NCBI GenBank assembly: GCA_943735955.1
Contig: OX030958.1
Location: 8,923,126-8,987,125, forward strand
Length of the DNA: 64,000 nucleotides
Source: Piscicola geometra
Lineage: Eukaryota; Annelida; Clitellata; Hirudinida; Piscicolidae
Direction of reading: 5' to 3'
The notes under the pieces were generated by a model. That model was not told the origin of the DNA. It was given only the letters and a program-made list of their open reading frames with translations, and did not search any database. Shown one piece after another: positions 14,101 to 26,787 of this stretch; within the stretch, counting starts at the first letter, position 1, and each line of letters opens with the position of its first letter. The position numbers and the translations under genes are program-made.

Positions 14101-17100
14101 GGTTTTCAAAATTTTATTGATTTTATTATGTTAAAATCTAAGAGTTATTCTGATAATTTATTTTTTTCTGATAGTTTTCGGAAGACAAATCAAATAGCAG
14201 AATTCTATGGTCATTTGGGTTCATCAATAAAATCTACATTCGAAATAAACTTCTCAAACAAAATTTGAAAACACAAAAACAACAACCAACCAAGTTCTAT
14301 TGAGACGACGTATGGATGCTCCCGAGTGAGTCTCAAGCATTTGAAGCTTGACTCGCTGTTGTGGAAAGAGAAGTTTGAAAGTGAATTAGGAAAAAAAGAA
14401 AGAGTAAGAGGGTGATGGGGCAAAGAATTGAGATATGTCTATGTCTATGCTTGCTTCTTATTGTCGAGTTTGAAAAAAGATCTCTGTTATTCTAGATTAA
14501 ATTCCAAGAAGTAATTTCTGATTTTTGAGATAATGAAGAATTAGTATTCTCAGAAATAAAAATGGATAAATCGATAAAGTTGTTTTTTCGCATACCATTG
14601 GTTTAATTCTTTGGTCAATAAGATGAAGGTTTCTGAGCGGTGAGAAGCGAAAAAGGTTGAAGGAGTTGGAGAGGTCACGAAGCGGGTTGTTTTCTTAGAA
14701 GCGAGAGGACTGAGAAGCAGTATGGGGTAGATGGATTTTGAGTGGTTTGAAGAAAGTGAAGGTTTTTTGTTTGAAAGCTTGGAAATTTCATAATGAGACT
14801 GCAGTGAGTTGAATACGTCATTGTGAAGGTTTGTATAAGAGAAAGTGGAAGGAGTAGTAATGAGGAATTGACTTGGAGACTGAAGATTGATGTTGTGGTA
14901 GTGAGAGTGGTCTTTTTGGATCTGAAGGCACTGGAAGCTCAAGATTCTATTTACTTTGAGATAAGAATAGAGTGTGTGGTTCTGCTCCACTTCATACAGC
15001 AACCTACCATCTGTCCAACTGTTCTCAATCAACCAATCGGGATACGAACAAGTGCTTGCTAAAGAGGACCTCATGTCTGTGTGCGTGAAAAGGTTCGTGA
15101 CGTAAAACGCCCTTTGTTTGACATTTGATAAATTGAAGAGTAAGTTTATAATTTAGTTAGGATTCATTTGTATGTATTAGAATTTGAAAAAATAGTATAA
15201 AACTAAATTTAGAACTTCTCATGTATTAATTATTATTAATTTTAATTAAAATTATAGTTTTTTAAACTTTCTAAATGCATCTTGATGGAAGCAGGAAAAT
15301 AAAATTATAAAAAAATACGTTTTTTTAATTCAACCACAAACTTTCACTAGCACCAACCTTGTGTAAGCTCCAGTAACAGAGGTCCATTTCTGGCACTAAC
15401 GATTTGAGCGCACGACGAAGAAGAAGAGATGGAAAAGTAAGCCACTGTGCCCAGCAATTGGTACATCTGTGGGTTCAGTAGTGGTTCTGAGAATTCCATT
15501 TACAAATATTATCAATAAAAAGTTGGTTTCTTTTGATATTGCTCTTGCTTGTGCCAGTTCAGTGCAAGACTTTCTATTACATGACCAAAGAAGTTATTTT
15601 TATTTGATAAAGCAGCTCATAAAGAACAATAATACATCAATTTTTTTTCTACAAATCAGAACATAAGATAAAATCTAAAATATTTTCGGTCTGTTATGCT
15701 ATTTTTGTTAAACTTTGAAGCCGTTTTAAAAATTCTAAATATTATTTTATTTCGATTATCTTTTGAACAATACATTTTAATGCTGAATGGCACAAAAAAC
15801 AAAGTTTTGTGCACTCAGCTCAGAATTTTTTTCTGTGTTAAAGTGAACTCTCTTCGGATTCAGCGTTGTCGTTAGATTAGTATGATTGAATGAGTTTTAA
15901 TAGAAAACAATAAAGATAAGAAGAGTTAATGAATAAGGTTATTGAACAATCAAAATATATTGAAAACAGAGATGAGTTATGTTCTGAGCGTGTAAGTGCC
16001 GGATAAAAATGTTTTAGAGAACGGATGCAGCGATACAGAAATGGACCTAAAATATGACAGAATGGAATGTGAGAGCAAAGAAAACTCAAATTTGCACAGA
16101 CACTTATGATGATATAAAAAGCACTAAACAAGATTACATGTAGAAAGTTATCCCAAAGGATTAGAAAAAACTAAGCGACTGAAAATTACGTTTTTGTTTT
16201 TTACAAAAATGAAAATTTTAAAATATATATTTGATAAAACTCACAAAACATCTGAAAGATTTGTGAGTCTGGTTGTAGAAGGATATTTTGTCCTCTTCGT
16301 CATCCTTTTCTTCATCTCTTCCATAAGGACTTTTTGCCTCCACCGAGTAATAGTCCACCTTGGCCATGCCGTAGTTTTTGCCGTTGATGCTCCAATGAGA
16401 GTTGCATTCGAGTAGGATTCCTGCGAAGTTTTGAGTGCTTAAAGGCGGAGTTTCAAAATAGTTAAAATAAACTAGAAAAACACAAAGAAATTAACATCTG
16501 AATTAGTTTTAGGTGCTTCAGAAAAATAATATTTTTTTATTTAAGACAGACTTTGGTTTTATACATTTTTTATTTTCATCAAATTGGCACTTAGCAGTTC
16601 GAACATTGCACCTAAACTCTTTATATAGAAATAATTAACAAATACCTGGCAGCCCAAATGGTTGTAATGGAAATTATTTAAAACTGATTTTTAAAATCTA
16701 AATTTAATTTTAAAAGTTTTAGTGAAAAAACATTGTTTTGACAGAATTATTCAACTTTCGAATAGCTGAAATTAAATTTCACAATTTCATTTAGCATTGA
16801 AGTAGACCTTGAGACGAAAAAATAGGCATCATATCTTGTTTCAGTTATTGGGACACAAGCTATCATAAAATTATCTTTTTGAAAGACTGTGACATTAAGC
16901 TTTCGGTTGTGTCAGAATATTCAGTCTGACGACTTTTTTAAACACCCACGATGGAAAGTGGTTTCACAAATGTATTATTTAAAGTATAAAATATTTAATA
17001 AATAAAAAAAATTAGTTTATTACAGATTATATAAAATTAATTATACAATAAAATTACAAGTATTTGAAAAATCTTTTATTTTATTTTATAGATTTATTTG

Positions 17101-20100
17101 ACAAATTAAACTTTTTTGAGTTTGGAACCTAAGATTGACACGGACATAAAATAGTGTGGACGTGAGCTGTTCTTAGTTTTAAAGTATGCTGGGATTAGTG
17201 ATTAGTGTAATCAGTGATTAATTATTGTTTGTGCAAATTACATTTAGTTTGATTAGAATAGAATTTAAATTCTTTTCAGCCATATTAAGTCTTGTTTCAA
17301 TTTTAAAAAAGTCATTTTCTAAAATTTATTTTGGTTTTAAAATATTGTTTGCTGCTATGCCAGAAAATAATGAAAATAGGAAAAATTCAAAAATCTTTCT
17401 TGGAAAAGAATGGTTATAAAACTAAATCAGAAAATATTTTCATTTAAAACTTTTAAAACTTAAAGATCATTTCAAATTGTATAAAAACATCTAACGACTA
17501 AAGTTTAAAAAAAGTGTTATAATATTAACTACAACAGTTGTTCAGTCACCAAAGTCAACTTATTGTACTTACTTTGGTTCAGAGACTCTGTGCATCTCCT
17601 ACACTTCATGAGAGAAAACATGAATTTGTTCGCCGAAGCGCAAGGGTAGCCGTAAGATGTAGGACTTCTGCAAAAGCAGAGGCTGTGGTTCCTGTACGTA
17701 ACGTGATAAGCTTCCAAGAGAGGACAATTGGAGGACAAGGGGTTAACTAGGGGTGGTTGTTTGATTTAAAATTTAAAATTTCTATACAGCTGAAAGCGAA
17801 AGGAGTTGTTAATAGTGATGAATTTTTATTATTTTATGAATGTAATGCAAAAATGTATAGCTTTTCATATTTTTCAATAAAAGCGTTTTTTGTATTAGTA
17901 AAAAATTATACTTTTCTAAGTTAATTTAATTTTCACTTCTTAGTAAAACACGAATTATTCTTTCACTTTTTTACAGTTAATTAAATTTTGAAAAGACTTT
18001 CATTAATAAATGTAAAAGATATTTTTCGTATTTTGTAGATAAAATTTAAAGCGTTTAAGTGCATTATTTAAGTTTAACAGTTTTTGAAACCTCTTTATTC
18101 AAGTTTTAGGATATTAAATAAAAAATTGTAAATAATTTTTTTTAAATAAAAAAAAAAAATTTTAGTACGGTTTTATAAAATAATAATAATTATTATTAAA
18201 ATAACAAAATTAATAAATAATAATAATTTTGTTAGATACTCCAGCGATTATTGCATTAGATAGAGAACGATACAGATGACTAAAGTTTTGTACCACTCCA
18301 TTAAGACAGTCAACACGTACTAGATTTAGAGCTTTTTCAGTCTTTTAATTAAATTGTGAACCACATGTTTTTTTATAAAGAATACCAAAGTCATTGGATA
18401 TTTTATATTTTTTGAAGATATAAAACAAATTCAACTCTCTTCGCTAGCTTATTGTTTTATTATTCTTGTGCGTCAAAGCATTGGGAAAATTTGTCATGAA
18501 ACTATTCATTCGTGCAAGAAATTGAAGACTCAAAACGCAAGGAAGATGACTCCTTAACATGCATGCTTTCCTTCATGGAGTGATTGCGACATTGATTCTT
18601 GTGTGCCTGCTGACTTATATGCCTCTGAAAACGCCAAAAAAAGAAATTTAAGTCTTGTCTTCAGCTACATACTCGAAGTTTAGAACGTCTTCCTTAAAGT
18701 TTTTTTAGAAATATTTTTTTTAATTTATACGGGTTGCTTAAGCTTTTATATTTTTAGAGTTTCGCCGTAACATGTTTTCATGCTTTTTGAATTCTTTAAC
18801 TGCGCGTGGCAGATTTTCAGAGCCAGAATGTCTATTGATCAAGTGTGATTTCAAAAGCCAGTTTAGGTTCTTGCAGTAATTATTTAAAAGTATTGAAAAG
18901 TTTCTTTCAACCACTTTTCATTAAATTTCATTTTCAAGGACATTCTTCAATGCATCAAAATGGCTAACTTCTAGATATTTTTCTTGCTTGACTTTAAAAT
19001 ATGTTTGTTTGCTGAAAAGATCAAAAAAAGCATCGAAGAGAAGACGAATGTAGCCAATTAACTTTAAAAAAAGAATGTAGGTGTGTTATTACCGAATTTA
19101 TTCATTTTGAAATTAATTGTATTAGGCGAAATGTCCATCATTGAATGGCAACGGATAAAGCGGAAGATTGATTGCTGGAAGACTCAACCCATTTTTCTAT
19201 TCTTTTTCATTTTTTTGTCAAAACGTATCACTAAATGTGAAAATCAATAATCCAATGTTCCGGCCTCCAATTTAATTGATTATCCTTTCATTTAAAGTGT
19301 CAGCATCTATTAGATTGAGCTTGTATGATAAGTCATGCAAACATCTCTGAGAAGAACACAAGGTATTATTGAGACAAACTTCAAAAGTCCATGAATTTTA
19401 TAATTAAAAAAAAACATTTATGTAAATTCTACCCTTTCATGCCATCAAAAAACCTTTGAATACAATTTAGATGTCTTAAGATTATTACCAAACGCTACTT
19501 TAACCTGTTTGCCTCGCATAAATCCCCATTGATAAGCCACAAGCAAGTAACTGGTTGATTTAAAAAGAAACACTTGTTAAAATACTTTTGTACATTTAAT
19601 TTTTAATTTTATATACCTCGGAATAGCAGGTTGAAAGGACTATGATCACTTGTGTTGACATTGATTTGAGCACAAATACTCTGTATCGAACTGCGTCCCA
19701 CACAGTAACCTGAAGGTTAGTTCATGAATAAGGGCAGACATAAATTGTCGGATAGATGAAGGTTAAAGGTAATGGATGGATGATGCATAGATGGATAAAT
19801 GTGACAGTGAATAGTAAGTGAATGCAGAAAAAAGAGTTATGTGAATTATTGATTACTTTGAATAAATAAAAGAGAAGCTATTCTTATCACTAGAATGAAA
19901 AAAAAACAGTTCGTTAAAGGCTGTATAGAAGATTTGAGATTTTAATTATTTATTTAAAGAAAACAATTTTGTGACAGGAAATGTTTCAAATCTTCAAAAT
20001 AATAAAGCAGCTGCAGAAGTGGCTTTGATGTTTCGATCTTTCGCAATTACTGAATGTTTATGGTTTCAAACACACATTCAAAACACACACAAAATTAGTA

Positions 20101-23100
20101 AATAAAAAGAAAAAAATGTATAATGTATCATTGAATTAGCATAATAACTCTTCATTTTTAAATATTTTGTAGAATATAAAAAAAAAGAATTAGCTTAAAA
20201 TTGCTTTTTAAAGCCTTTATGAGAAAACATCTGCGCCTTTTAATTATTCCCTGTGCAGCATAAAAGCCTGAACAAAAGTGAAAACTCCTCTTGCATAACT
20301 TTCAAAAACGAAAGAAATGGTAAAATAAAAAAAACTGTTGTTTTCAAAAAACTTAAAATCACAAATTTTATGGAAAACCTCGTCAAAATGCACCTACTTT
20401 CAACGTAGTGAAGAACGTTTGAGTGAAGCTGGTTGATGTGCAGGCATTGGTAGCAATGCTGCAATCTGGATGAGTGTGGTTGGTAGGATGGAATTATATA
20501 ATGGGAATGTATTGGATTAGATTGATAAGAGAAAGTGCTAAAACTGATAGTATGATTGATTGAGACTATCAGCGAACTAATGGAGGTTTGCATTATTAAT
20601 GGATTCTAATGAAGTGCGTGTTTAAAGGGAAAGTAATACACTAAAATGAATTTTTTATTACGATTTAGGTTAAATTAGATTTGATCAAAGGAATGTTTTA
20701 AAAAATAAAGTAGAAAAAAGAAATTAATGGAAAAAAATATAAAAAAGCAAGATGAAAGAAGGGATGAAACGACTGAGAGCTCTCAACAAGCACAGTAACG
20801 TGCTTTAGTGGCGTGCATGACAAAAAAACTGGTGATGAATGATAGACTTGCAGATCGAAGCACATGATTACGCTTGATGTGTGCATGAAGGGCGAGTTTT
20901 TAAATCTTTGAGATGCGTTTTTATTGCTTTTATGGGTGGGCGGTGAAGTGTCAATGTTGGTTCTGGGTTTTAAAGGCATTGATCAAAGGTCTTCATAACC
21001 TTTTGAGTATTATTTATGGATTCAGGATGTCCATCATTCACATTGCATGTGTTTTTGAATAAGATAATTTTTTCATGTAACGTAAAATATATAACTCTCT
21101 GAATGATTAATGGTTCACCCAGGCCTTCGAAATTCTTTAGTATCTGTGGGAATTTGTCATCTTAGAGACCATTTTCACTTTACGACCCCATAACCTGACA
21201 AACGATGCTAGTGTTAGTGAGAAAGAGTGAATTACTAGTTCTGTAATGCGACGTTTCACCGAGAACTCGTGTAAGAGGTTTTTTCATAACTCGTATTTAA
21301 AAAAAAGTTTTATTGGTCTTTGAATCTATTTGGTCTGTTCAATAGCTGAAAAAATAAGTATATTTTGATATGAAAGTAAACAATTTCTTCAATAAAAAAA
21401 AATAGGATGTAGAATAGATGCAACTCAAGGCTGTTTTTGTGAGCATTCCATTGAATACTTTAATTAAGTTAATTGTTAATTAAGTTTCATTTATTTCAAA
21501 CTTTTCTTTACTTATAAAATGCTTCGAACTGAAAATAGTTTAAATAGAACTATTTTATAATATTTGCCATAATAGAACTTTTAAGAGAAGGCCCACATTC
21601 TAGAAGAAAAAAAACCTTTACTCAGATTGAGAAAGCAGGTTTAATATTTTTTTGAATAAATAATCTTTAAATTCATATATCATTCATAAACAAAAATCTA
21701 TCTAATGCCTTCGAGAAAACTAAATATTATTTCAAAAAATTTAATTAAAAAATATTGCTTTCGCAGAGAACAGATCAATTAATCAAAGTTTTCTCGACAA
21801 ATCTAGTACGTTAAATAGTTTTGAAATACTAAACTCTAAATACTTTAAAACTTTTTCTGCGTAAAATAAACCCTCATAAGATTTTGTTAAGTTTACTTAT
21901 GATTTTTCAAGTGGAATTGAATTGATTGAGGAAGAGAGTGATGTACTACGAGATTACTAGTTTAAGGCATCACAATGGGTTCAAAACACATCACAGAGGT
22001 CTGAAACTATAAAAATGTTGTTTTGTGGGATTTCCACGTCAGACTTTTCGACACAAATATCTAAGAAGCCTCCTTCGTGCAACCATCAAATCGTCTCACA
22101 AATCTTTTTTTAAAAGTATTTCTTAATTTAAATTAAAGTGAGTAAGAGCTTCATTCAATATTTAAATTCAAAATGTCTTTTAAATGAAATTAAAATGATG
22201 GATGGTAAAAGTTTCCATTACTTCATGCGGTTTCTCCCATCCTTTCACTCAAGTACATCATTCATTACTGTTGACTTGACTTTCGGTGATATACTTTAAA
22301 TCAACATTAAATTAACTCTTTTTGACCAATTGCATTGCAAAAATTGGTTTATAATTTATTTTTCTATTTACAATCACATATATAAATTTATCAAAAAGAA
22401 AGAAAAGTCCTTTCCTCACTGTCGCACTTATTTTGCGCTTGGCAGCAAATGAGTTAGGGGAAAGATGAGACACGCAGAACTAGGATTAGGCCGTTTAATT
22501 GGCAAATTTTGCAAGAAAATAAAGTGTCTGAAAGGGAAGCTGCAAGTAAGCTTGCCTGAAGGTCAGGCTTTGAGGTTCGCACTTGCTGATGTACTCTTGA
22601 ACACCCCCTGTGGACATTCAAAGTTATTGACATTAGCGGTTCGCTTCAAAGGGACCTCAAATATAAATTTCCGATATTTTCCAGTTATTAAAATTTAATG
22701 AAAACAGGTTATTAAAATGATTTGACTTAGATTTGAAGGTTTTGAAATTGGGAATCTTTGAGATTCTATTCTACAAATCCATAAATATCGCTTACAATAC
22801 CTTTTAAAAGGAAGAATTTAAAACTTACTAAATCAAGCAACATAAAAAATAATCAAAGTTGTTTTTAATTTTTAAAATATCGTACATTATAGAAGTTCTG
22901 AAACTTTTTCCATTCATTTTTAATTTGATTTAACTGACTTTTCATCATAATTGAATAGTTTTTTTCTGATTTATAGATAGCGAAGCAAAAGTAAACCTTT
23001 TTACGTCATACTCATACGGTTTTTTATTCAAATAGAAATAAAAAAGTTAAAAAAAAGTCTATTAACAATAAGGAATAAACAATTTTATATCTCTTCAGCA

Positions 23101-23340
23101 CCACCACGCACTTGTTTTCAATAAGATAGTACCCCTTGTATCGCTTGTAGCACAACCCCATGGAGCTTATGTGGCTGGCATTGATCACAACCACTCTGCT
23201 CCTGTCGTTCAGGTCTTCACTCCACACTCCCAACCAACCTTTTTCAAACTCACAAACTTTTGCAGACTGGTATTCTTTGAGGTTTTCATTTTTTTGCGTG
23301 TCGTAGACGTTTGAACTTTTGTCCTCCAAACTGTTCTCGC
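5186..23340 (-). CDS. Multi-exon cysteine-rich surface protein, DUF7042-DUF7045-type family (5' exon not found)
   Basis: Thirteen minus-strand exons join in consistent phase into about 741 residues ending in a stop. Function is unknown. From memory of the family, similar proteins occur in arthropods and other invertebrates and are secreted or membrane-anchored. Modules in order: CEFEKGWLGVW with a following HCYQC...NVLHY block (DUF7044-like); SICAQI...LLFR, NCPLL...CRSPTSY and a CNSHW...RCF block (DUF7043-like); TCSYPDWL...NHT, then FILLTKELNQCESSFKCL (DUF7042-like); CPFQGKYSI, CTTWW...IVCY and SGEC blocks (DUF7045-like). The tail is a hydrophilic Lys/Asp/His/Ser linker followed by a long hydrophobic C-terminus, suggesting a membrane or GPI anchor. 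The first exon found needs one base from an upstream exon, which should carry the start codon and signal peptide; I could not place it above 23340. Family naming is from memory; the splice-phase agreement is seen directly. Confidence 0.85.
8414..8540 (-). other. Exon-like open stretch inside an intron (unassigned)
   Basis: Between a GCCGCAG acceptor and a TTCAG/GTAACT donor the frame is open for 42 codons and contains FNCQPVGDGFCRI. It could enter in the right phase after the 9127 exon, but would leave in the wrong phase for the next exon (7832), which joins 9127 directly with a better family match. It may be an alternative exon or a chance pair of sites. Confidence 0.2.
11590..11890 (-). pseudogene. 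Possible decayed retroelement RNase H fragment
   Basis: Pieces in two minus-strand frames, read in order, resemble a retroelement RNase H: KAISIIFYGRDSVQVIKGLQ recalls the block around the second catalytic Asp, and a later piece in another frame recalls the WVPGH segment. The frame changes and stops show it is not functional. The overlapping plus-strand frames are its shadow. The match is weak and based on pattern memory. Confidence 0.3.
12740..12903. other. Coding-like tract of unknown origin
   Basis: This tract is GC-richer than its surroundings and is open on both strands. On plus, a frame reads GATAVISLLHGAEGKPDVRL and ends in TAA. On minus, a frame after a possible acceptor reads EDFETDYDLGHPTSLVQF and also ends in a stop. 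It lies inside the 14290-9211 intron of the DUF-type gene. It may be transposon-derived. Confidence 0.25.
14596..15076 (-). other. Large 481-nt exon with Ser-rich insert splitting the DUF7042-like module
   Basis: The exon opens with the TCSYPDWL motif and the NHT block, then carries about 95 residues rich in Ser, Asn, His and Thr before the module resumes at FILLTKELNQ. Its donor joins in phase to the CESSFKCL exon at 14355. Relatives as I remember them pass directly from the first half to the second with only a short linker, so the insert looks lineage-specific. The alternative, an unrecognised intron inside the exon, is less likely because the frame stays open throughout. Confidence 0.7.
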
Positions 23341-26149
23341 CTGCACGGAGTGTTTGGTGGAGACAGTAAGTGGTGACTAAGGAACCTGGTTTTCCATTTA
23401 TATATCTTTTTATTCAGTATATTATCATTTCTAAGTATTTTCATTTAATTTATCATTTTTGTGTAGTTATAAAAATAAAATAGAAAGATAATTAGGACAA
23501 TTTTTCTAAAGTTTCATTTTTTATATATCCTAAACAATCAGATACATAAGCAAGTTCTGCAATAGGGCGAATAGTTTTGAGCGGCGTAAGGGTTGGTTAA
23601 AGTTTATTGTTGGTACTTCATTGAGCAAATCGATGAGGCTTCGGTGAAATTGGGAGCATTAATGAACTGTCATCTTCCAGAGAGCCTAACATGAGAGACA
23701 TGTCAATGAGAAGACTGATGAAAGTTTGTATTCGTTGAATGAGCATGCTTATGAGTTTCAATTGGCATTTAAAAAGGTTTTTATTTGTATTTTCGGTTAC
23801 TAGATTGAAAACCTCTAATTCCATCTCGATGTTGATAGTCTTCAAAAATTGTATTAAAGGAAATTATTAAAATAATAAAGCATGTTTAAAGAATTATTGT
23901 TTGGGTTGCATAAAAGGAAAATATCATCTGTCATGGTTGCCTTCTACCATTAATTTGAACTCAATCAACTTTCACATCATATTTTTCTATACTTTTCTTG
24001 TCATTTTCTGCCAAAATATTCTATAATTAAAAAAGAAATCTACTTGAGTATGTGAGTCCTTCTGATGTAGTTACATAATGTTATAAATTCAATGTTTCTG
24101 CGTCATGATAATAATCCCTGTTTTATTTAAATGTTTTATTTTGAGAGTGACTTCTGAGTTAACAATGTAAAAAAACATACGTTTTAACTCTTGAAGCAGC
24201 ATAAAAAACACCATTGTTTTCAGACTCTTCTCAATATTCACTATACTAAACTATTCAGTTTGAAAAAAAACTTAATAAATGAGCATCCCTTGTCGCTTCT
24301 CATAAAGGCTTCTTTGCAATGTTTGATATAAAAATCCATTGCATCCCAAAGGTCAGAATCTTTCAGCTTCCATTGTCTTTTTTCATATCTCTTCTGAAGT
24401 TTTCGGATATTTTAATATAAAAAAAGTTGATTTAAAATTTCTAGGCTGGAAAAGGATATTCCGTAGGAAGTTACATTATCCAGCATGATTTACTCTTCTT
24501 TCACATATCTTCTAAGTTCACTAAAAAATTGTTTCAATGAAAACTTTGGAATTGAATTTATAACTAATTTTTGAGGGTTTAATAGTTAATTTTTCCATCA
24601 AAATTTGTTATTCTAAAAATTGAAATTGAAATACGTAGTTTAAGCACAATGAAACTCTCGGGGTCATAGGGAGATTAGCTATATAACTTCAGAAAACTAT
24701 TTTCAAAGGATATAATCCCTAGATGATTTTTCAGCAAAAACATTGAAGTATATCAAATTTGAAAAAAACAATAATAAACCTACAAACATTTAAATATTAT
24801 TGCTAAAGAATTTACTCAAAAACACAATTTAAGTTTTCATTATTCATAATATGAATATTATGCCAATTGAAATTATGTTAACTCTTTGAAAAATACTATT
24901 GAATTTTGCTAGATTTGTTCATTTTATATAGTGGTTCATACAACTTTGGTATTTTTATTTTTATTCAATTTGTTTGTTTGTTTTAAGTTATATGATTTTA
25001 TTCAAACAAAAATTCTATTTAGTATTTTATATAAAAGTTTATCGAAATTTAGCAAGGCAATTTAAATTTTAAATTAAACAAAAGTTATATAGAAATTATT
25101 TGAGTAGCATAAACGAAATTTAATTCAATTTATTTGACGTTTAGGTCTGCAGATACCATGAGCTCTAGTCATCTACTTCAGTTTTCAATAAGCTTTTTTC
25201 AAAAAGTTTGTTTTTAAAAGTTTAGTTTATAAAGTGAAAAATCTAAATGGTCAGCAGGAGATTAAAGACAAGCATGAAAAGGCTTTATTGAATTTCTTGA
25301 CGCTACAACTAGTCTCAATTAAATGTTTTGAATTTAATTGAACTTTTAATTTTATCTGGATTTGCAGATCATTAAAATATTTTCGCATCAAAGTTCCTTT
25401 TTGATACGTAATGTCTATTTGTTAAATTTTATTGAACCTCATGTGAGTATCGTAAAGATTTTTAAAGAAAATATTTTATGACTGCGTAAAAATATTTTTT
25501 ACAATTTTGAAATTTGAATAATTGGTAAGGGCTTAAAGACAAAAATTATAAAAGAATAGAACCATCAGAAAAATTAAAAATGTTATTAATTAATATTTTA
25601 AAAACAATTATTAAGAACTTTTTTTCAAAGAATATTGTATGTGAAAATAAGTCATCATTATCTACCAAAGCTTTGTTGGCTTGGTGTAAGTCTGTGGTTA
25701 CATTTAATTGAAGTGATAAATAAAGTAACGTTAAAAATGTTTCAAATTTTCGGTATTTTTGTGGTAATGTGAGCAGATATTAATGTTTTACGCTTTAAAA
25801 ATCGATTACTTCCTATCTAATGCTTCATTCAGCAATTCTTTTGTCTGGAAGTGGGTTTTGAAATTAATATCATCTGCACAGTAATAGATTGTGAAAGCAA
25901 GATAAATCAGTCCGTATCTTGGCATCCTGTTCCCAATCTTATAGAAGCACTGAAAAATGAATTATAAAAATACTGAAAAAGATAGAAGTCATTGATGAAA
26001 TATATGAATTGTAATATTCTTTTTACTCCCTATACGATAGAATACAGCATTGATCTGATGATACACTATTGATCTTCTATTGATATCTGATTTCTAACTC
26101 ATCTTGTAACTATGGATTTTAAAAAATGACTAAATAGGATGAACGCTCT

Positions 26150-26204
26150 TGAATTTGACGAAAGAGCGGTATAGAAATTTATTTTATTGATTGATTGATT
26201 GAAT
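26150..26204 (+). mobile_element. SINE-like 3' tail ending in (TTGA)n
   Basis: The sequence TTGAATTTGA, a short spacer, GAGCGGTATAGAAA and a (TTGA)n end closely resembles the tail at 32131-32187 (GAGCGCTATAGAAA). GCGCTATA-type tails with short tandem ends are typical of retroposon 3' ends. The 5' part of the element was not resolved. Confidence 0.45.
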
Positions 26205-26619
26205 GAATTGTTAAAAAAAGAACGGAACTACGTCTTAAATAATTACTTTTGACCATAATGCTAAAGTTGTATTTTTCATTAATTATAAATATAGAAAATA
26301 AAAAACTAGCTTGAATGTTCATTACATTCAAGCCTACAAGGCCTGACTGAGTCGAGCTGCAGTATAAACTCAAGGCACGAACCTCAAGCACTCTGGATGT
26401 TTCTGAATCACATAATTTCTTTTGATAAAAGACATAAAGAAAGCGGTATGAACATTAAAAATGAAGAATGTTTTCCATTAGGAAAAATACTTATAATAAA
26501 CTTTTTTTCTTGGTTTTTTTTAAACAAAATCTGTTTGAACAAATTAATCAGAGTTTGCTGATAAATGCTATCATTTGACTAGACTGGAAAAAATAAGTGA
26601 ATATATAAAAAGGATATTT

Positions 26620-26787
26620 CAAGATTGGGAAATCTGTAACGGGGAACATGTGGAAAGGCAAGGTGAGGGGTGTTTCTGGGCCGCATGAGATGACCAACTC
26701 CTGATCTACTACTATCGAGCTTTCCATAAATTCATGCCTCATAAATTTCACGGCTAGCTCCCAGCTTGGATTTAGTGTAAATTTCAA
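26620..26787 (-). other. Exon-like open frame (unassigned)
   Basis: The minus strand is open through a stretch reading NPSWELAVKFMRHEFMESS and then a hydrophobic segment. The first part is GC-richer than the flanks. No family was recognised. It could be an exon of an undetected gene or a decayed mobile element. Confidence 0.22.

Larger units (their letters stand above)
5186..23340 (-). other. Exon map of the DUF7042-7045-type gene
   Basis: Coding exons in transcript order: 23340-23112, 20465-20398, 19709-19617, 17746-17573, 16420-16245, 15466-15358, 15076-14596, 14355-14291, 9210-9127, 7832-7629, 7410-7319, 6778-6622, 5481-5186. All inferred introns are GT-AG, and every junction keeps the frame. 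Least certain are the 7319 donor (a site four bases further on is possible) and the 6778 acceptor (6781 also fits in frame). The largest intron is 14290-9211. Introns are plain AT-rich DNA without microsatellite blocks. The exons stand out by higher GC. Confidence 0.8.

Noticed and set aside
22540..22625. Candidate exon after a GTCCACAG acceptor with a GC-type donor for the DUF-type gene
   Set aside because: It fits the phase but matches the family poorly. The exon at 20465-20398 (HCYQC...NVLHY) matches far better and joins perfectly to both neighbours.
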